From NCBI RefSeq assembly GCF_000742475.1, contig NZ_JQAJ01000003.1, positions 116,197 to 151,223 on the forward strand: a stretch of DNA of 35,027 nucleotides. Reading direction: 5' to 3'. The notes beneath the pieces were generated by a model. The model was not told the origin of the DNA, ran no database searches, and saw only the letters and a program-made list of their open reading frames with translations. The position numbers were made by a program, and so were the translations under genes. The stretch is from Candidatus Hepatobacter penaei (GTDB lineage: Bacteria > Pseudomonadota > Alphaproteobacteria > Holosporales > Hepatobacteraceae). Below are positions 22,339-30,776 of this stretch, one piece after another (the first letter of the stretch is position 1; every line of letters starts with the position of its first letter).

Positions 22339-24987
22339 TCAGATTTTTCCGTGGCAGTTTTTATATCGCTTTCCTGAACCACAAGGGCAAGGCGCGTTGC
22401 GAGACGGCGTGATGTCGCGCCCCGGTGGGGTGTCTTCTGACGGGTCCTCTTGGCTTAAGTGATCCAGTCTTTCATCGACATCGTCAAAAAGATTATTTAA
22501 AAAGCCAGCAACAACGTCAGGTGAGACATCGCATGTGATGAGCTCAAGGAGCGTGGCCTGCAGTGTGCGATCAAACAGATCATGAAACACAGCAAAAGCT
22601 TCACGCTTATATTCATTCAGGGGATCTTTTTGGGCGTAAGAGCGCAAATGAATGCCTTGGCGCAGGTGATCCAGGGCATAAAGGTGGTCTTTCCAGTTTT
22701 GATCGAGGTTTTTGATGAGTAGTTGACGTTCAAGGGCTGCCCAGGCTTCTTGTCCATAACGCTGTTGTTGCCCTTCTAGTGCCTTGTGCACGGCGGCTTC
22801 CATGGCTTTTTCGATATCTTCATGCTTGGCGGTCTCTTTGGGGGGCATATCCACGGTTGTGCCTAATTTTTCCATCATACCCTGGTCGAGCCCATCCATA
22901 TCCCATTGATCAGGGTAGGTGTTAGGGGGCACATAGGCATTCACCAGACTCTTCAAGGTGTGATGAAGGCCATCGCGCAAATAACGTTGGGCGGCGTCGT
23001 CTTGGCCTAAGACGTCGTCGCGCCATTGATAAAGCACTTTTCGCTGTTGGTTCATCACGTCATCATATTTAAGCAAATGTTTGCGCACATCGAAGTTTCG
23101 TGCTTCCACCTTTTGTTGCGCCTTTTCAAGGGCCCGATTGATCCAGGGGTGGGTAATGGCTTCATTTTCCTGAAGGCCCAGTTTTTTGAGCCAATCATCT
23201 AAACGCTCTGAACCGAAAATGCGCATCAGATCATCTTCAAGAGACAGAAAAAACTGGGATTTTCCTGGATCGCCTTGGCGACCGGCACGACCGCGTAGCT
23301 GATTATCAATGCGGCGGCTTTCGTGACGTTCGGTGCCGATGACAAAAAGGCCGCCGGTGTCAAGCACTGTCTTATGGTCTTTTTGCAACGCTTCTTGAAT
23401 CTTTTGATCCACTGCTTTTTGCTGCGCCTCTGTGAGGGAAGGGTCTTTGGCCATCAAAAGACGTTGTTTGAGACTGCCTCCAAGCTCAATATCAGTGCCG
23501 CGACCGGCCATGTTTGTGGCAATGGTGATGGCGCCTGGTGCACCTGCTTCGGCAATAATAGCCGCTTCTTTTTCGTGGTGGCGCGCATTCAACACCTGGT
23601 GAGGAATGTTGTGCTTATTAAGCAGCTGAGAAAACACTTCAGATTTCTCAATGCTAACCGTGCCCAAAAGGATGGGCTGTTTTTGCGCGTGCACTTTCTT
23701 CACCAGAGCAAGAACGGCCTGCTTTTTCTCTTCAAAGGTGCGATATACCTCGTCATCCTGATCTTTGCGCTGAATGGGCTTGTTGGTGGGAATAGAAATA
23801 ACCCGCAGGTGATAAATTTCTTGAAGCTCAGCTGCCTCTGTGAGCGCTGTGCCTGTCATGCCCGCAAGTTTGGGATAGAGGCGAAAAAAATTTTGATACG
23901 TAATCGAAGCAAGGGTTTGGTTTTCGATTTCAATGGGCACCCGCTCCTTGGCCTCAAGGGCTTGGTGCAGGCCATCAGAATAGCGTCTGCCATCCATAAT
24001 GCGGCCCGTAAACTCATCCACCAATAAGACTTTTTTGTCTTTAACAATATAGTCCACATCACGGCTAAAGAGCTTGTGTGCTTTCAGCGCCTGATCAATA
24101 TGGTGCACCACACTCATGTTGGGCGTGTCATAAAGGCCATAGCCCTTCATCAACAGGTCTTGCTTTTTGGCCTCTTTTTCGATGTGCTCCACACCTTTGT
24201 CTGTCAGCACAACGGATCGATTTTTCTCATCTTTTTCATAATGTTCAGGGGTGAGTGAAGGCATTATGTTGTCAATTTTTTCATACAGCTCTGATGATTG
24301 TTCGGCAGGGCCTGAAATAATCAGCGGCGTCCGTGCTTCGTCAATCAAGATGCTGTCTACCTCATCAATCACAGCCATGGAAAAAGGACGTTGCACACGG
24401 TCGTCAAGACGGGTTTTCATGTTGTCGCGCAAATAATCAAACCCAAGCTCATTGTTGGTGGCATAGGTGATGTCGGCAGCATAGGCTTGCTTTCGCTCTT
24501 CATCGGTGAGCTCGTGAACGATGCATCCCACCGAGAGGCCCAAAAACGCATGCACCCCGCCCATCCACGCAGAGTCGCGTTTGGCAAGGTAATCATTGAC
24601 CGTCACAACGTGCACACCCTTTCCTTGAAGAGCATTGAGATAAATAGGCAAGGTAGAGACAAGGGTTTTCCCTTCGCCTGTTTTCATTTCTGCAATCATG
24701 CCGCGGTGTAAGACAATGCCGCCCAACAGCTGGACATCATAGTGTCGCTGCCCCAGCGTGCGCCGTGCTGCCTCACGCACTGTGGCAAAAGCTTCGGGTA
24801 ACAGTTCGTCTAAAGAAGCCCCTTGCGCCAGACGTGCTTTGAACAGGGAGGTTTGGTTTTTTAGCTGATCATCGGAAAGTTTTTGTAAGGTGGGTTCAAG
24901 GGCATTGATTTGGTCCACCAAGGGCGCCAGTTTTTTTAAGTAGCGCTCACTCACAGGCTTAAGAAAACGAGAAAATAGGGGCAACAT
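22339..24987 (-). CDS. secA: Protein translocase ATPase SecA
   Basis: The ATG at 24987 (MLPLFSRFLK) gives 882 residues and is preceded by CAGGAACC; a start at 25026 adds 13 atypical residues. Walker A is MKTGEGKT at 101-108 and the DEVD box is at 208-211. Later come the preprotein cross-linking region, GRGTDIELGG and RGRAGRQGDPGKSQFF (helicase motifs V and VI), and a C-terminal zinc/SecB-binding tail with CPCGSGKRYKNCH. SecA drives export through SecYEG and takes clients from SecB, which is also encoded here (31263-31733). It is the last gene of the ftsE-ftsX-rpe-secA run, 58 bases after rpe. Confidence 0.98.
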   Translation of the reverse strand: MLPLFSRFLKPVSERYLKKLAPLVDQINALEPTLQKLSDDQLKNQTSLFKARLAQGASLDELLPEAFATVREAARRTLGQRHYDVQLLGGIVLHRGMIAEMKTGEGKTLVSTLPIYLNALQGKGVHVVTVNDYLAKRDSAWMGGVHAFLGLSVGCIVHELTDEERKQAYAADITYATNNELGFDYLRDNMKTRLDDRVQRPFSMAVIDEVDSILIDEARTPLIISGPAEQSSELYEKIDNIMPSLTPEHYEKDEKNRSVVLTDKGVEHIEKEAKKQDLLMKGYGLYDTPNMSVVHHIDQALKAHKLFSRDVDYIVKDKKVLLVDEFTGRIMDGRRYSDGLHQALEAKERVPIEIENQTLASITYQNFFRLYPKLAGMTGTALTEAAELQEIYHLRVISIPTNKPIQRKDQDDEVYRTFEEKKQAVLALVKKVHAQKQPILLGTVSIEKSEVFSQLLNKHNIPHQVLNARHHEKEAAIIAEAGAPGAITIATNMAGRGTDIELGGSLKQRLLMAKDPSLTEAQQKAVDQKIQEALQKDHKTVLDTGGLFVIGTERHESRRIDNQLRGRAGRQGDPGKSQFFLSLEDDLMRIFGSERLDDWLKKLGLQENEAITHPWINRALEKAQQKVEARNFDVRKHLLKYDDVMNQQRKVLYQWRDDVLGQDDAAQRYLRDGLHHTLKSLVNAYVPPNTYPDQWDMDGLDQGMMEKLGTTVDMPPKETAKHEDIEKAMEAAVHKALEGQQQRYGQEAWAALERQLLIKNLDQNWKDHLYALDHLRQGIHLRSYAQKDPLNEYKREAFAVFHDLFDRTLQATLLELITCDVSPDVVAGFLNNLFDDVDERLDHLSQEDPSEDTPPGRDITPSRNAPCPCGSGKRYKNCHGKI

Positions 24988-25045
24988 AAGGTTCCTGAAC
25001 TTCACTGCATAACCGACCGACGCCACCAGCCTAGCACAAAACTTT

Positions 25046-25696
25046 TTAGACGCGAAGGTCCTTCATGTTTTCTAAGGGGGATTGCTGATTAAAAAAAGAG
25101 GTACCCGCTACAAGCACTTCCGCACCGGCCTCTTTGAGGATCGGGGCAAGGTCTGATGTCACACCGCCATCCACATGGATGAGAAAAGAGCGGTTCTTTT
25201 TTTTGGCATGCAAGGCACGCAATCGGTCCAGCTGTGCCTGTTGAAAGGGCTGGCCACCAAAGCCAGGCTCTACACCCATCAGCACCACATGGTCAAGGTT
25301 GTCAAGCCACGGGTCAAGATCAGTCAGGGGTGTGTGTGGGTTGATGGCCATCCCCAGCTCTTTGCCGGCTGCCTTCACCTGCGTTGTCAGATGGTTGTGA
25401 GAAGCCATAGCTTCAATGTGCACAGTGAGTGATGTGCATGGGATGTCAAGAAAAAGACGCAGCACAGGTTCATAAGGCTTGGCCATAATATGGACATCTG
25501 TTTTGAGGGAAGAATAAGCACATATCGACCGAACAGTGGCTGGGTTGAGAGCAAGGTTGGGCACAAAGTGACCATCCATAACATCAAGATGTACGCGGTC
25601 TGCGTCTGCGCGCGTGCAATCATCCAAGGCTTGCGCCAAGTGCAAGGGGTTGGCCGCCAACAACGAAGGCGCTACCAAACACACCCTCTTGTTCAT
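25046..25696 (-). CDS. rpe: Ribulose-phosphate 3-epimerase
   Basis: This 216-residue TIM barrel interconverts ribulose-5-phosphate and xylulose-5-phosphate in the pentose phosphate pathway. Conserved parts are VAPSLLAANPLHL, VHLDVMDGHFVPNLALNP (metal-binding His and catalytic Asp), DVHIMAKPYEP, VLMGVEPGFGGQPF, and the phosphate-binding IHVDGGVTSDLAP with second catalytic Asp. The start overlaps the ftsX stop as ATGA, so the two are translationally coupled. Confidence 0.97.
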   Translation of the reverse strand: MNKRVCLVAPSLLAANPLHLAQALDDCTRADADRVHLDVMDGHFVPNLALNPATVRSICAYSSLKTDVHIMAKPYEPVLRLFLDIPCTSLTVHIEAMASHNHLTTQVKAAGKELGMAINPHTPLTDLDPWLDNLDHVVLMGVEPGFGGQPFQQAQLDRLRALHAKKKNRSFLIHVDGGVTSDLAPILKEAGAEVLVAGTSFFNQQSPLENMKDLRV

Positions 25697-26574
25697 GGGT
25701 AATAAAACTCCCTAAAGAAACGTCGCACGACCCAAAAGATCGAGACATAGGCAAACAAAACGATGGCTGTGATAGCGCAGGCAGCAAAAAACAAAAAGGA
25801 AGAGAAAAAGGCCACATTCAACCCTTGGTGCAGCATATATCCACGGCCCCGCAGCACATAAAGGGCCACCAGGGCGCTACTGGAAAAGAGGGTGGCAATC
25901 ACAAAGCCGCGGGCAAGCATGCGTGTGATGCTGGGGCGAATTTGTCGGCACACATAGCCCTCAGAGGCCCCCATAAGCATTAACAAACGGATGGTGGGTT
26001 TGTGTGTGCCAAAATAAATAAAAATGTTGGAAAAAAAAGCAAGCGCAAGACATGCGCCGCATAGCACAAGCCAAAACATAAGCAGCACAGAAAACAGGTC
26101 ATGAAAAAATTGGGCTCCGTACGCCAAGGTGTCATGAACAAAAAAATGAAACTCCAACCCAGTGGCTTTGGCCTCTTGGCGAATGGATGTGATGACGTTG
26201 GCCAAGTGCGGTTTAACCCATAAATGAATCAGGGTTGCATGAGAAAAAGCACGGGTTTCCATGTCAGGGTTGGTCACCTTCGGATTGTGCTTCAAGGGGG
26301 TTTTGACAATAAGGGTGCCTGTTTTCACATGGGGGTGCTGTTTTATAGTGCGCAAAAACATGCGGGCTTTTTTAAGTTGAGCGGCATCGCTTCCTGCCAT
26401 CTCAAGAGTGAGTGAGGGCGTTGTGCGGTGGTGTTCTGCAAAAGAAAATCGTTGAAGGTGAATGCAAAAACCCAAGGCTAAGACAAGAAAAATCATACCG
26501 CCCATAATCCAAGGCAACAGGGTGGACGAAAGGTTTTTTGCAAAGGGAAGGGGAGAAATTTTCTCACTAAACAT
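25693..26574 (-). CDS. ftsX: Cell-division membrane protein FtsX
   Basis: The protein has 293 residues. One N-terminal membrane helix (LPWIMGGMIFLVLALGF, about residues 20-38), a periplasmic domain to about residue 150, then three more helices make the FtsX topology; the ending LFAYVSIFWVVRRFF is typical. With FtsE it forms a complex at the septum that activates peptidoglycan hydrolases. The coding sequence begins 8 bases inside the end of ftsE. Confidence 0.9.
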   Translation of the reverse strand: MFSEKISPLPFAKNLSSTLLPWIMGGMIFLVLALGFCIHLQRFSFAEHHRTTPSLTLEMAGSDAAQLKKARMFLRTIKQHPHVKTGTLIVKTPLKHNPKVTNPDMETRAFSHATLIHLWVKPHLANVITSIRQEAKATGLEFHFFVHDTLAYGAQFFHDLFSVLLMFWLVLCGACLALAFFSNIFIYFGTHKPTIRLLMLMGASEGYVCRQIRPSITRMLARGFVIATLFSSSALVALYVLRGRGYMLHQGLNVAFFSSFLFFAACAITAIVLFAYVSIFWVVRRFFREFYYP

Positions 26575-27283
26575 GTCGTGCAGCCTTGTTAACGGTGAGA
26601 TCCTGCGGTTCTGTGTAGGGCATGTTCAGCATTACCCCTTTGTTTTCGATGCGTAACTCTGGTTTGTTAAGATAGTGGACAAAGGATTGATTGTGCGTAG
26701 ACATGATGACGGTCATGCCATCATTGTTGAGCCGCCTTAAGAGCTCTAGGATTTTAAGCGAGGTATCTTCATCTAAGTTGCCCGTGGGTTCGTCCACAAT
26801 CAACACATCGGGGCGCCCAATCACAGCACGTGCAATGGCCAGGCGTTTTTTCTCACCGCCCGACAGGGTGAGCACAGATTGGGTTGGCTTGACCAATACC
26901 CCCATCCAGGCCAACAGATCTTCGGCATGACCCAAGGCTTTACGCGCATCAAATCCCCTCACATGAAGGGGAAGTGCCACATTTTCTAAAATAGACAGGT
27001 GAGGCAAAAAATCATTTTCTTGAAACACAATACCCAGCCTGCGTCGTATCATCATTTTTGCCTTGGCGTTGAGGCCGCGTGTTTTTTTATCAAAAAGGGT
27101 GACGGCACCCTCAAAAGGCATAAGATCCATATAGATGACACGGAGTAAAGAGGTTTTGCCCGAGCCGCTGGCGCCTGTTAAAAAATAAAATTCTTTTTCT
27201 TCAATCTGAAAAGAAACGTTGCGCAGCAAAAAGCCCTCGCTGTGTGCAATAGAGATGCGGTCAAATGTGACACAAGGTTCCAC
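26567..27283 (-). CDS. ftsE: Cell-division ATP-binding protein FtsE
   Basis: The 238-residue ABC ATPase starts at a GTG (27283) with AAGGTG upstream. Walker A is GASGSGKT at 37-44, the Q-loop is VFQEND at about 87-92, the signature is LSGGEKKR (140-147), and Walker B is LIVDEP (161-166), followed by the H-loop in MSTHNQ. FtsE is the cytoplasmic ATPase partner of FtsX. It heads the ftsE-ftsX-rpe-secA gene run. The C-terminal extension after about residue 215 is slightly longer than the E. coli protein. Confidence 0.93.
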   Translation of the reverse strand: MEPCVTFDRISIAHSEGFLLRNVSFQIEEKEFYFLTGASGSGKTSLLRVIYMDLMPFEGAVTLFDKKTRGLNAKAKMMIRRRLGIVFQENDFLPHLSILENVALPLHVRGFDARKALGHAEDLLAWMGVLVKPTQSVLTLSGGEKKRLAIARAVIGRPDVLIVDEPTGNLDEDTSLKILELLRRLNNDGMTVIMSTHNQSFVHYLNKPELRIENKGVMLNMPYTEPQDLTVNKAARHV

Positions 27284-27374
27284 CAGATGTTCACCTTTTT
27301 AAGATATAAAACGGGTAGCTCTTTTTTAACATGTTTAAAATGCCATGCCTAGGATTTTTGATGCGAAGAAGGGA

Positions 27375-27403
27375 TTGCTTTTTTTCATCCTTGAATGTAT
27401 GTC
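27375..27403 (+). promoter_or_regulatory. Possible promoter for tRNA-Glu and tolB
   Basis: TTGCTT (27375-27380) and TATGTC (27398-27403) are separated by 17 bases and lie 12 bases before the tRNA. The -10 match is only partial, so this is a suggestion from position and spacing. Confidence 0.35.
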
Positions 27404-27415
27404 TGAAATTCATTG

Positions 27416-27491
27416 GTCCCCATCGTCTAGCGGTCTAGGACATCGCCCTTTCAAGGCGAAAACACGGGTTCGAGTCCCGTTGGGGACGCCA
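27416..27491 (+). tRNA. tRNA-Glu (anticodon TTC)
   Basis: The acceptor stem GTCCCCA pairs with TGGGGAC (27481-27487), followed by the G discriminator and an encoded CCA at 27489-27491. The anticodon stem TCGCC/GGCGA encloses loop CTTTCAA with anticodon TTC at 27450-27452. The T-arm is ACGGG-TTCGAGT-CCCGT. tolB starts only 18 bases downstream. Confidence 0.97.
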
Positions 27492-27509
27492 CGAAGTCTG
27501 GTTTCTTGT

Positions 27510-28802
27510 ATGTGGTGTTGGCTTGTCATTTTATGTTTGTGGTGCTCTCAAGGGTGGGCGACCTTGGAGGTGAGCATCACACGTGGGGCTTTTGAACCCA
27601 CACCGCTTGCGTTGTCTTGTGGCAGTGGGGGTGGTTATGTGACCAAGATTCAAGATCTGATCTCTCAAGACTTAAAAAATTCAGGCGTTTTTGCGGTGGT
27701 TCACCATAAACATGCTTATGCGAAGTGCGTATCACCCCAAACCATGCTGGCCTCGTGGCCGTCACACCACAAGGCGCACTTTCTCTGCGTGTTAACAGTG
27801 GCGGAAAGTAGTGCCCGCATGACGGTGACGTGTCACTTGTTTGATGTGGTGAAGAAAAAGGAAATCTCCTCTTTCTCGCTTGTGAACCAATCCAAACATT
27901 GGCGCCGCCTGGCTCACAAAGTGTCAGACCGTGTTTATGAGGCTGTGACAGGCACTAAAGGCTATTTTGATACGCAGATAGTTTATGTTGAGGGCTTAGG
28001 TGAGGGCAGTAAGAAGTCTTTTCGCCTTATTATGATGGACAGTGATGGCTTTGGGTACAGGCCCCTCAGGCATTTCAACACCTTGGTGAAGATGCCTTAC
28101 CTAGATGCTGAAAAGGATCGTGTTTTCTATATCCGCAACAGTCCCAAAGACCGCAATCGTCTTTTTATGCTGGACCTTTATTGGAACAGCGAACGCGCCA
28201 TTAAGACGCCTGGAGATGTTTTTTCCGTGCGTCCTGTGCTTGGCGCTAATCGTCTTGTGTTGGCGCTTAAGCATAACAAGGGATCAGGAAAGTCTTTAGA
28301 TTATTCTTCTATTGGGTTTTTGGATAAGTCATCTCATCGGTTTTCTTATCTGCTGACGCCTGCGGCGTGTGTGTATGTGTCTCCCACGGGTTCGGTGCAC
28401 AATGGACGGGTTGTGTTTAATTCAGATCATGAAGGTTTTCCCAGAATCTATGAAACCTCTCTTCAGGGAGGGTGGTTGCGTCGTTTGGGTGATGTAGAAG
28501 CACGCTATTATTCCCCGATGCTGAGTGAACCAAATAACGCGTTGGTGTTTGTGCGGCGTGATGCTCTTGGGTTTCATATCGTGACCTTGAGCAAAAAAGG
28601 GGGGAGAGAGCGGGTGTTGGCGACGTTTGACTGGGCCGAAAGCCCGTGCTGGGCCCCCTATGGATCGGCGATTATTTTTTCTGCCAAGCGCCACCGTAAA
28701 GGGGTGTCAAAATTATACAAAATAGACATGAATAGCTTGAAAATCACAGCTTTTCAAACACATCATGAAGCCATAGAGCCATTTTGGGGAGAGCGGCCAT
28801 AA
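27510..28802 (+). CDS. tolB: Tol-Pal system beta-propeller protein TolB
   Basis: The ATG at 27510 gives 430 residues with a signal peptide (WCWLVILCLWCSQGWA); the frame upstream runs through the tRNA and cannot be coding. The N-terminal domain includes LEVSITRGAFEPTPLALS, and the C-terminal half is a propeller with repeats such as PYLDAEKDRVFYIR, SVRPVLGANRLVLA, VFNSDHEGFPRIYET and GSAIIFSAKRHRKGVSKLYKID. Periplasmic TolB links TolA/TolQR to Pal and keeps the outer membrane attached during division. No ribosome-binding site is obvious. tolQ, tolR and tolA are not upstream. Confidence 0.93.
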   Translation: MWCWLVILCLWCSQGWATLEVSITRGAFEPTPLALSCGSGGGYVTKIQDLISQDLKNSGVFAVVHHKHAYAKCVSPQTMLASWPSHHKAHFLCVLTVAESSARMTVTCHLFDVVKKKEISSFSLVNQSKHWRRLAHKVSDRVYEAVTGTKGYFDTQIVYVEGLGEGSKKSFRLIMMDSDGFGYRPLRHFNTLVKMPYLDAEKDRVFYIRNSPKDRNRLFMLDLYWNSERAIKTPGDVFSVRPVLGANRLVLALKHNKGSGKSLDYSSIGFLDKSSHRFSYLLTPAACVYVSPTGSVHNGRVVFNSDHEGFPRIYETSLQGGWLRRLGDVEARYYSPMLSEPNNALVFVRRDALGFHIVTLSKKGGRERVLATFDWAESPCWAPYGSAIIFSAKRHRKGVSKLYKIDMNSLKITAFQTHHEAIEPFWGERP

Positions 28803-29001
28803 AAAAGCTTGCGGAGGATGGACCCTGGTTTGCAAATGATGCTATGATCCATCTTTGGTTGGTTATGACTTTGAATGGCAAAAAAATATTTCCTATAGAA
28901 GATGGGGAGTTACCTTTTTTTTTGGATTTTAAAGACATTTTTTAGTAAATACTTAACCAGGCAGATTTTATTATAAAGAAAAAAGCGAAAGGTGATGTGA
29001 G

Positions 29002-29469
29002 ATGAAAGTAAAATTTTTAATGATGGCTGTAGCAGCGATGGCAATGACCGCCTGTGATTGCAAAGATAGCCCCCATTCGGGTGCTGACGGTGTGGGCGCA
29101 GGTGTGGGCACGGGGCCGACAGCTGAGGCTTTTGCCGCTGAAACAAATCACCGGGTGTATTTTGGTTTTGACCAATATTCTCTCACACCAACGGGGAGAA
29201 AGAATCTCGAGAATCAGGCTGATTGGTTAAAAGAGCACACAGGTGTTCATGTTGAGGTTCAGGGCTATTGTGACAAGCGTGGTCCGATCCCCTATAACGA
29301 TCGCTTGGGATTGCGTCGTGCTGATGCCGCGAAAGCCTATCTCACCACCTTGGGCATCTCCAGCTCACGTATTGAAACCATTACCTATGGTAACCGCGTG
29401 ACCCTGGTCCCAGGTGACACAGAAGAGATCTACGCAGAAAACCGCGTGGCGATTACGATTGCGAAGTAA
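29002..29469 (+). CDS. pal: Peptidoglycan-associated lipoprotein Pal
   Basis: The protein has 155 residues. The lipobox MTAC makes Cys18 the lipidated residue. After a short Gly-rich linker the OmpA-like peptidoglycan-binding domain follows: VYFGFDQYSLTPTG, then VEVQGYCDKRG, PYNDRLGLRRADAAKAYL, and the final ENRVAITI. Pal anchors the outer membrane to the cell wall and binds TolB. Asp at the position after the lipid cysteine is unusual for an outer-membrane lipoprotein. A strong terminator follows at 29501-29528. tolB lies 199 bases upstream. Confidence 0.96.
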   Translation: MKVKFLMMAVAAMAMTACDCKDSPHSGADGVGAGVGTGPTAEAFAAETNHRVYFGFDQYSLTPTGRKNLENQADWLKEHTGVHVEVQGYCDKRGPIPYNDRLGLRRADAAKAYLTTLGISSSRIETITYGNRVTLVPGDTEEIYAENRVAITIAK

Positions 29470-29500
29470 GTCATTGCTGACATCGTTATCTGTCTTTGAA

Positions 29501-29528
29501 AGAAGCTCCTCGGAGCTTCTTTTTTTTT
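29501..29528 (+). terminator. Rho-independent terminator after pal
   Basis: AGAAGCTC (29501-29508) pairs with GAGCTTCT (29513-29520) around a 4-base loop, followed by eight T. It separates pal from tRNA-Pro. Confidence 0.9.
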
Positions 29529-29609
29529 GTGGAAAATGGTCATGACACAGCATTTCCTTGGTAACGAGGGCTTGCTTTTTCTGGGCGAGCCACTTACCTT
29601 GAAAGGTAT

Positions 29610-29686
29610 CGGGGCGTAGCGCAGTCTGGTAGCGCACCACGCTGGGGGTGTGGTGGTCGCAGGTTCAAATCCTGCCGCTCCGACCA
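29610..29686 (+). tRNA. tRNA-Pro (anticodon GGG)
   Basis: The acceptor stem CGGGGCG pairs with CGCTCCG (29676-29682), then discriminator A and an encoded CCA (29684-29686). The anticodon stem CCACG/TGTGG encloses CTGGGGG, giving GGG. The T-arm is CGCAGG-TTCAAAT-CCTGC. The pal terminator lies upstream. Confidence 0.95.
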
Positions 29687-29769
29687 ATATTAAAGCTTTC
29701 ACCATTGATCGCATACGGCAAACTGTAAGCGTTTTTTCGTACTCAGGTAAGGAAATGGCCAGGAGGGAA

Positions 29770-29903
29770 GGCTCTCGCCTGAGGAAAACCTCTCCACCCG
29801 GGAGGAAATATAGGGACTAGCTGTTTTTTGATAGGGCTCAGCTCCCACCGTATCTACGTTTTCTCGGTCAGAACACCCCCCATGTGCTGAAGCACAGCGA
29901 TAC
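29770..29903 (+). ncRNA. Structured region, possible noncoding RNA
   Basis: Between tRNA-Pro and the repressor gene several hairpins line up: AGGC-TCTC-GCCT (29769-29780), CCTCTC/GGGAGG, GGG-act-AGCTG paired with CAGCT-CCC (29813-29846), and a GTATC/GATAC stem enclosing GTGC-TGAA-GCAC near 29850-29903. No convincing reading frame occupies the stretch on either strand. Orientation is uncertain since the stems are also possible on the other strand. It does not match tmRNA, SRP RNA or RNase P RNA as I know them. A 6S-like or leader RNA is possible but unproven. Confidence 0.25.
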
Positions 29904-29929
29904 ATTTGAAAAAGGGGGGCTCTTACGAT

Positions 29930-30613
29930 TTAGGCAAAAGAAGCCCGAGATGCTGCAGCGTGCTCAATATGCGCAATTCTGGTGTGCACAGCCGAGCGGT
30001 GCCAAATAATACGATAAGAAGCCTTAATCACGATATCCTCAGCTTTGTGCTGGGTATGTGGCTCCGTGGTATTGAGGGTCACAAGGGTCACAAGACCTGG
30101 CTGGCTTCCCCGCAAAACACGGCGCAAAAGAGGGGGCATGCCCTCTGTCTCTGCCAAAATGACTTCATCCCAGAAATAGGGTAAATCTGTAGGCGACACG
30201 GGAATGCCCGCCACAGCATCACCTTTTTTGAAAAAAGGTGCCATGCACTGATCGGGAACCTTGTGGAACAGAAGATCCTCTTCATAGTAGCGAGAAAGCT
30301 GATCAAACTCTTTCTGCATAAACTTTTCTTCTGACATGGCTTTGTTACTTGACTCTTCAAAGGGCCGTATGGGAGAAGGCTCCTCTCCGTTTAAGAGCCA
30401 GTTTGCTGTGCAAGACAAGCCAATTTGATTGAACATGGAGACCAGGCTATTTGCCCCTTTTCTTGTCAAATGCGCAACATCGTTTTCCCAAGCTTTAAGC
30501 GTGCTTTCACTGATGCCTGTGCGTTTACAAAAATGATTTCTAGATGGAGAGCAGTAAGCGCGAATTGCTCTCAGGCGTTCCCCTGGCGTCTGAAGTTTTA
30601 GTACGAATGTCAT
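29930..30613 (-). CDS. HTH repressor with degenerate S24 (LexA/CI-like) domain
   Basis: The ATG at 30613 gives 227 residues. An N-terminal XRE-type helix-turn-helix covers about residues 10-65 (RLRAIRAYCS, HFCKRTGISESTLKAWEND). The C-terminal half follows the S24 peptidase fold: VPDQCMAPFFKKGDAVAG corresponds to the GDSMxPxxxxGD motif, and LLRRVLRG to the lysine strand. Both catalytic positions appear changed (Ser to Cys, Lys to Arg), so RecA-type self-cleavage is unlikely. Such proteins act as phage-type repressors or stress regulators. An AT-rich 163-base stretch without genes lies upstream. Confidence 0.75.
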   Translation of the reverse strand: MTFVLKLQTPGERLRAIRAYCSPSRNHFCKRTGISESTLKAWENDVAHLTRKGANSLVSMFNQIGLSCTANWLLNGEEPSPIRPFEESSNKAMSEEKFMQKEFDQLSRYYEEDLLFHKVPDQCMAPFFKKGDAVAGIPVSPTDLPYFWDEVILAETEGMPPLLRRVLRGSQPGLVTLVTLNTTEPHTQHKAEDIVIKASYRIIWHRSAVHTRIAHIEHAAASRASFA

Positions 30614-30776
30614 TGTCGCAAGCACCCTTTTTACGAATAGTCAATTTCGGATTTAATTTATTTACTAATTACTCTCTTATGTGACAACAATCAACAATTT
30701 ATTTAAACAGACAAAAATAACAGAAAGAACATTTTATAAAATAAACGAGAGTACATTTTAAGCAAAACAAAAAAAA

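Noticed and set aside
22184-22462. Plus-strand frame with lipoprotein-like start (ACAVACS type) near the end of secA
   Set aside because: It begins at GTG without a clear ribosome-binding site, runs 124 bases antisense into the essential SecA zinc tail, and its composition after the first residues looks like a shadow frame.
23323-24027. 234-codon plus-strand frame inside secA
   Set aside because: Fully antisense to a well-conserved SecA coding region; composition is that of a mirror frame.
27345-27509. Upstream extension of tolB
   Set aside because: It runs through the complete tRNA-Glu gene and places the signal peptide 55 residues inside the protein.
29610-29720. tRNA-Pro as an attachment site of an integrated element
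   Set aside because: I saw no second copy of the tRNA 3' end and no integrase in the window.
29699-29905. 68-codon minus-strand frame after tRNA-Pro
   Set aside because: No ribosome-binding site, no recognisable domain, and it coincides with the hairpin-rich stretch.
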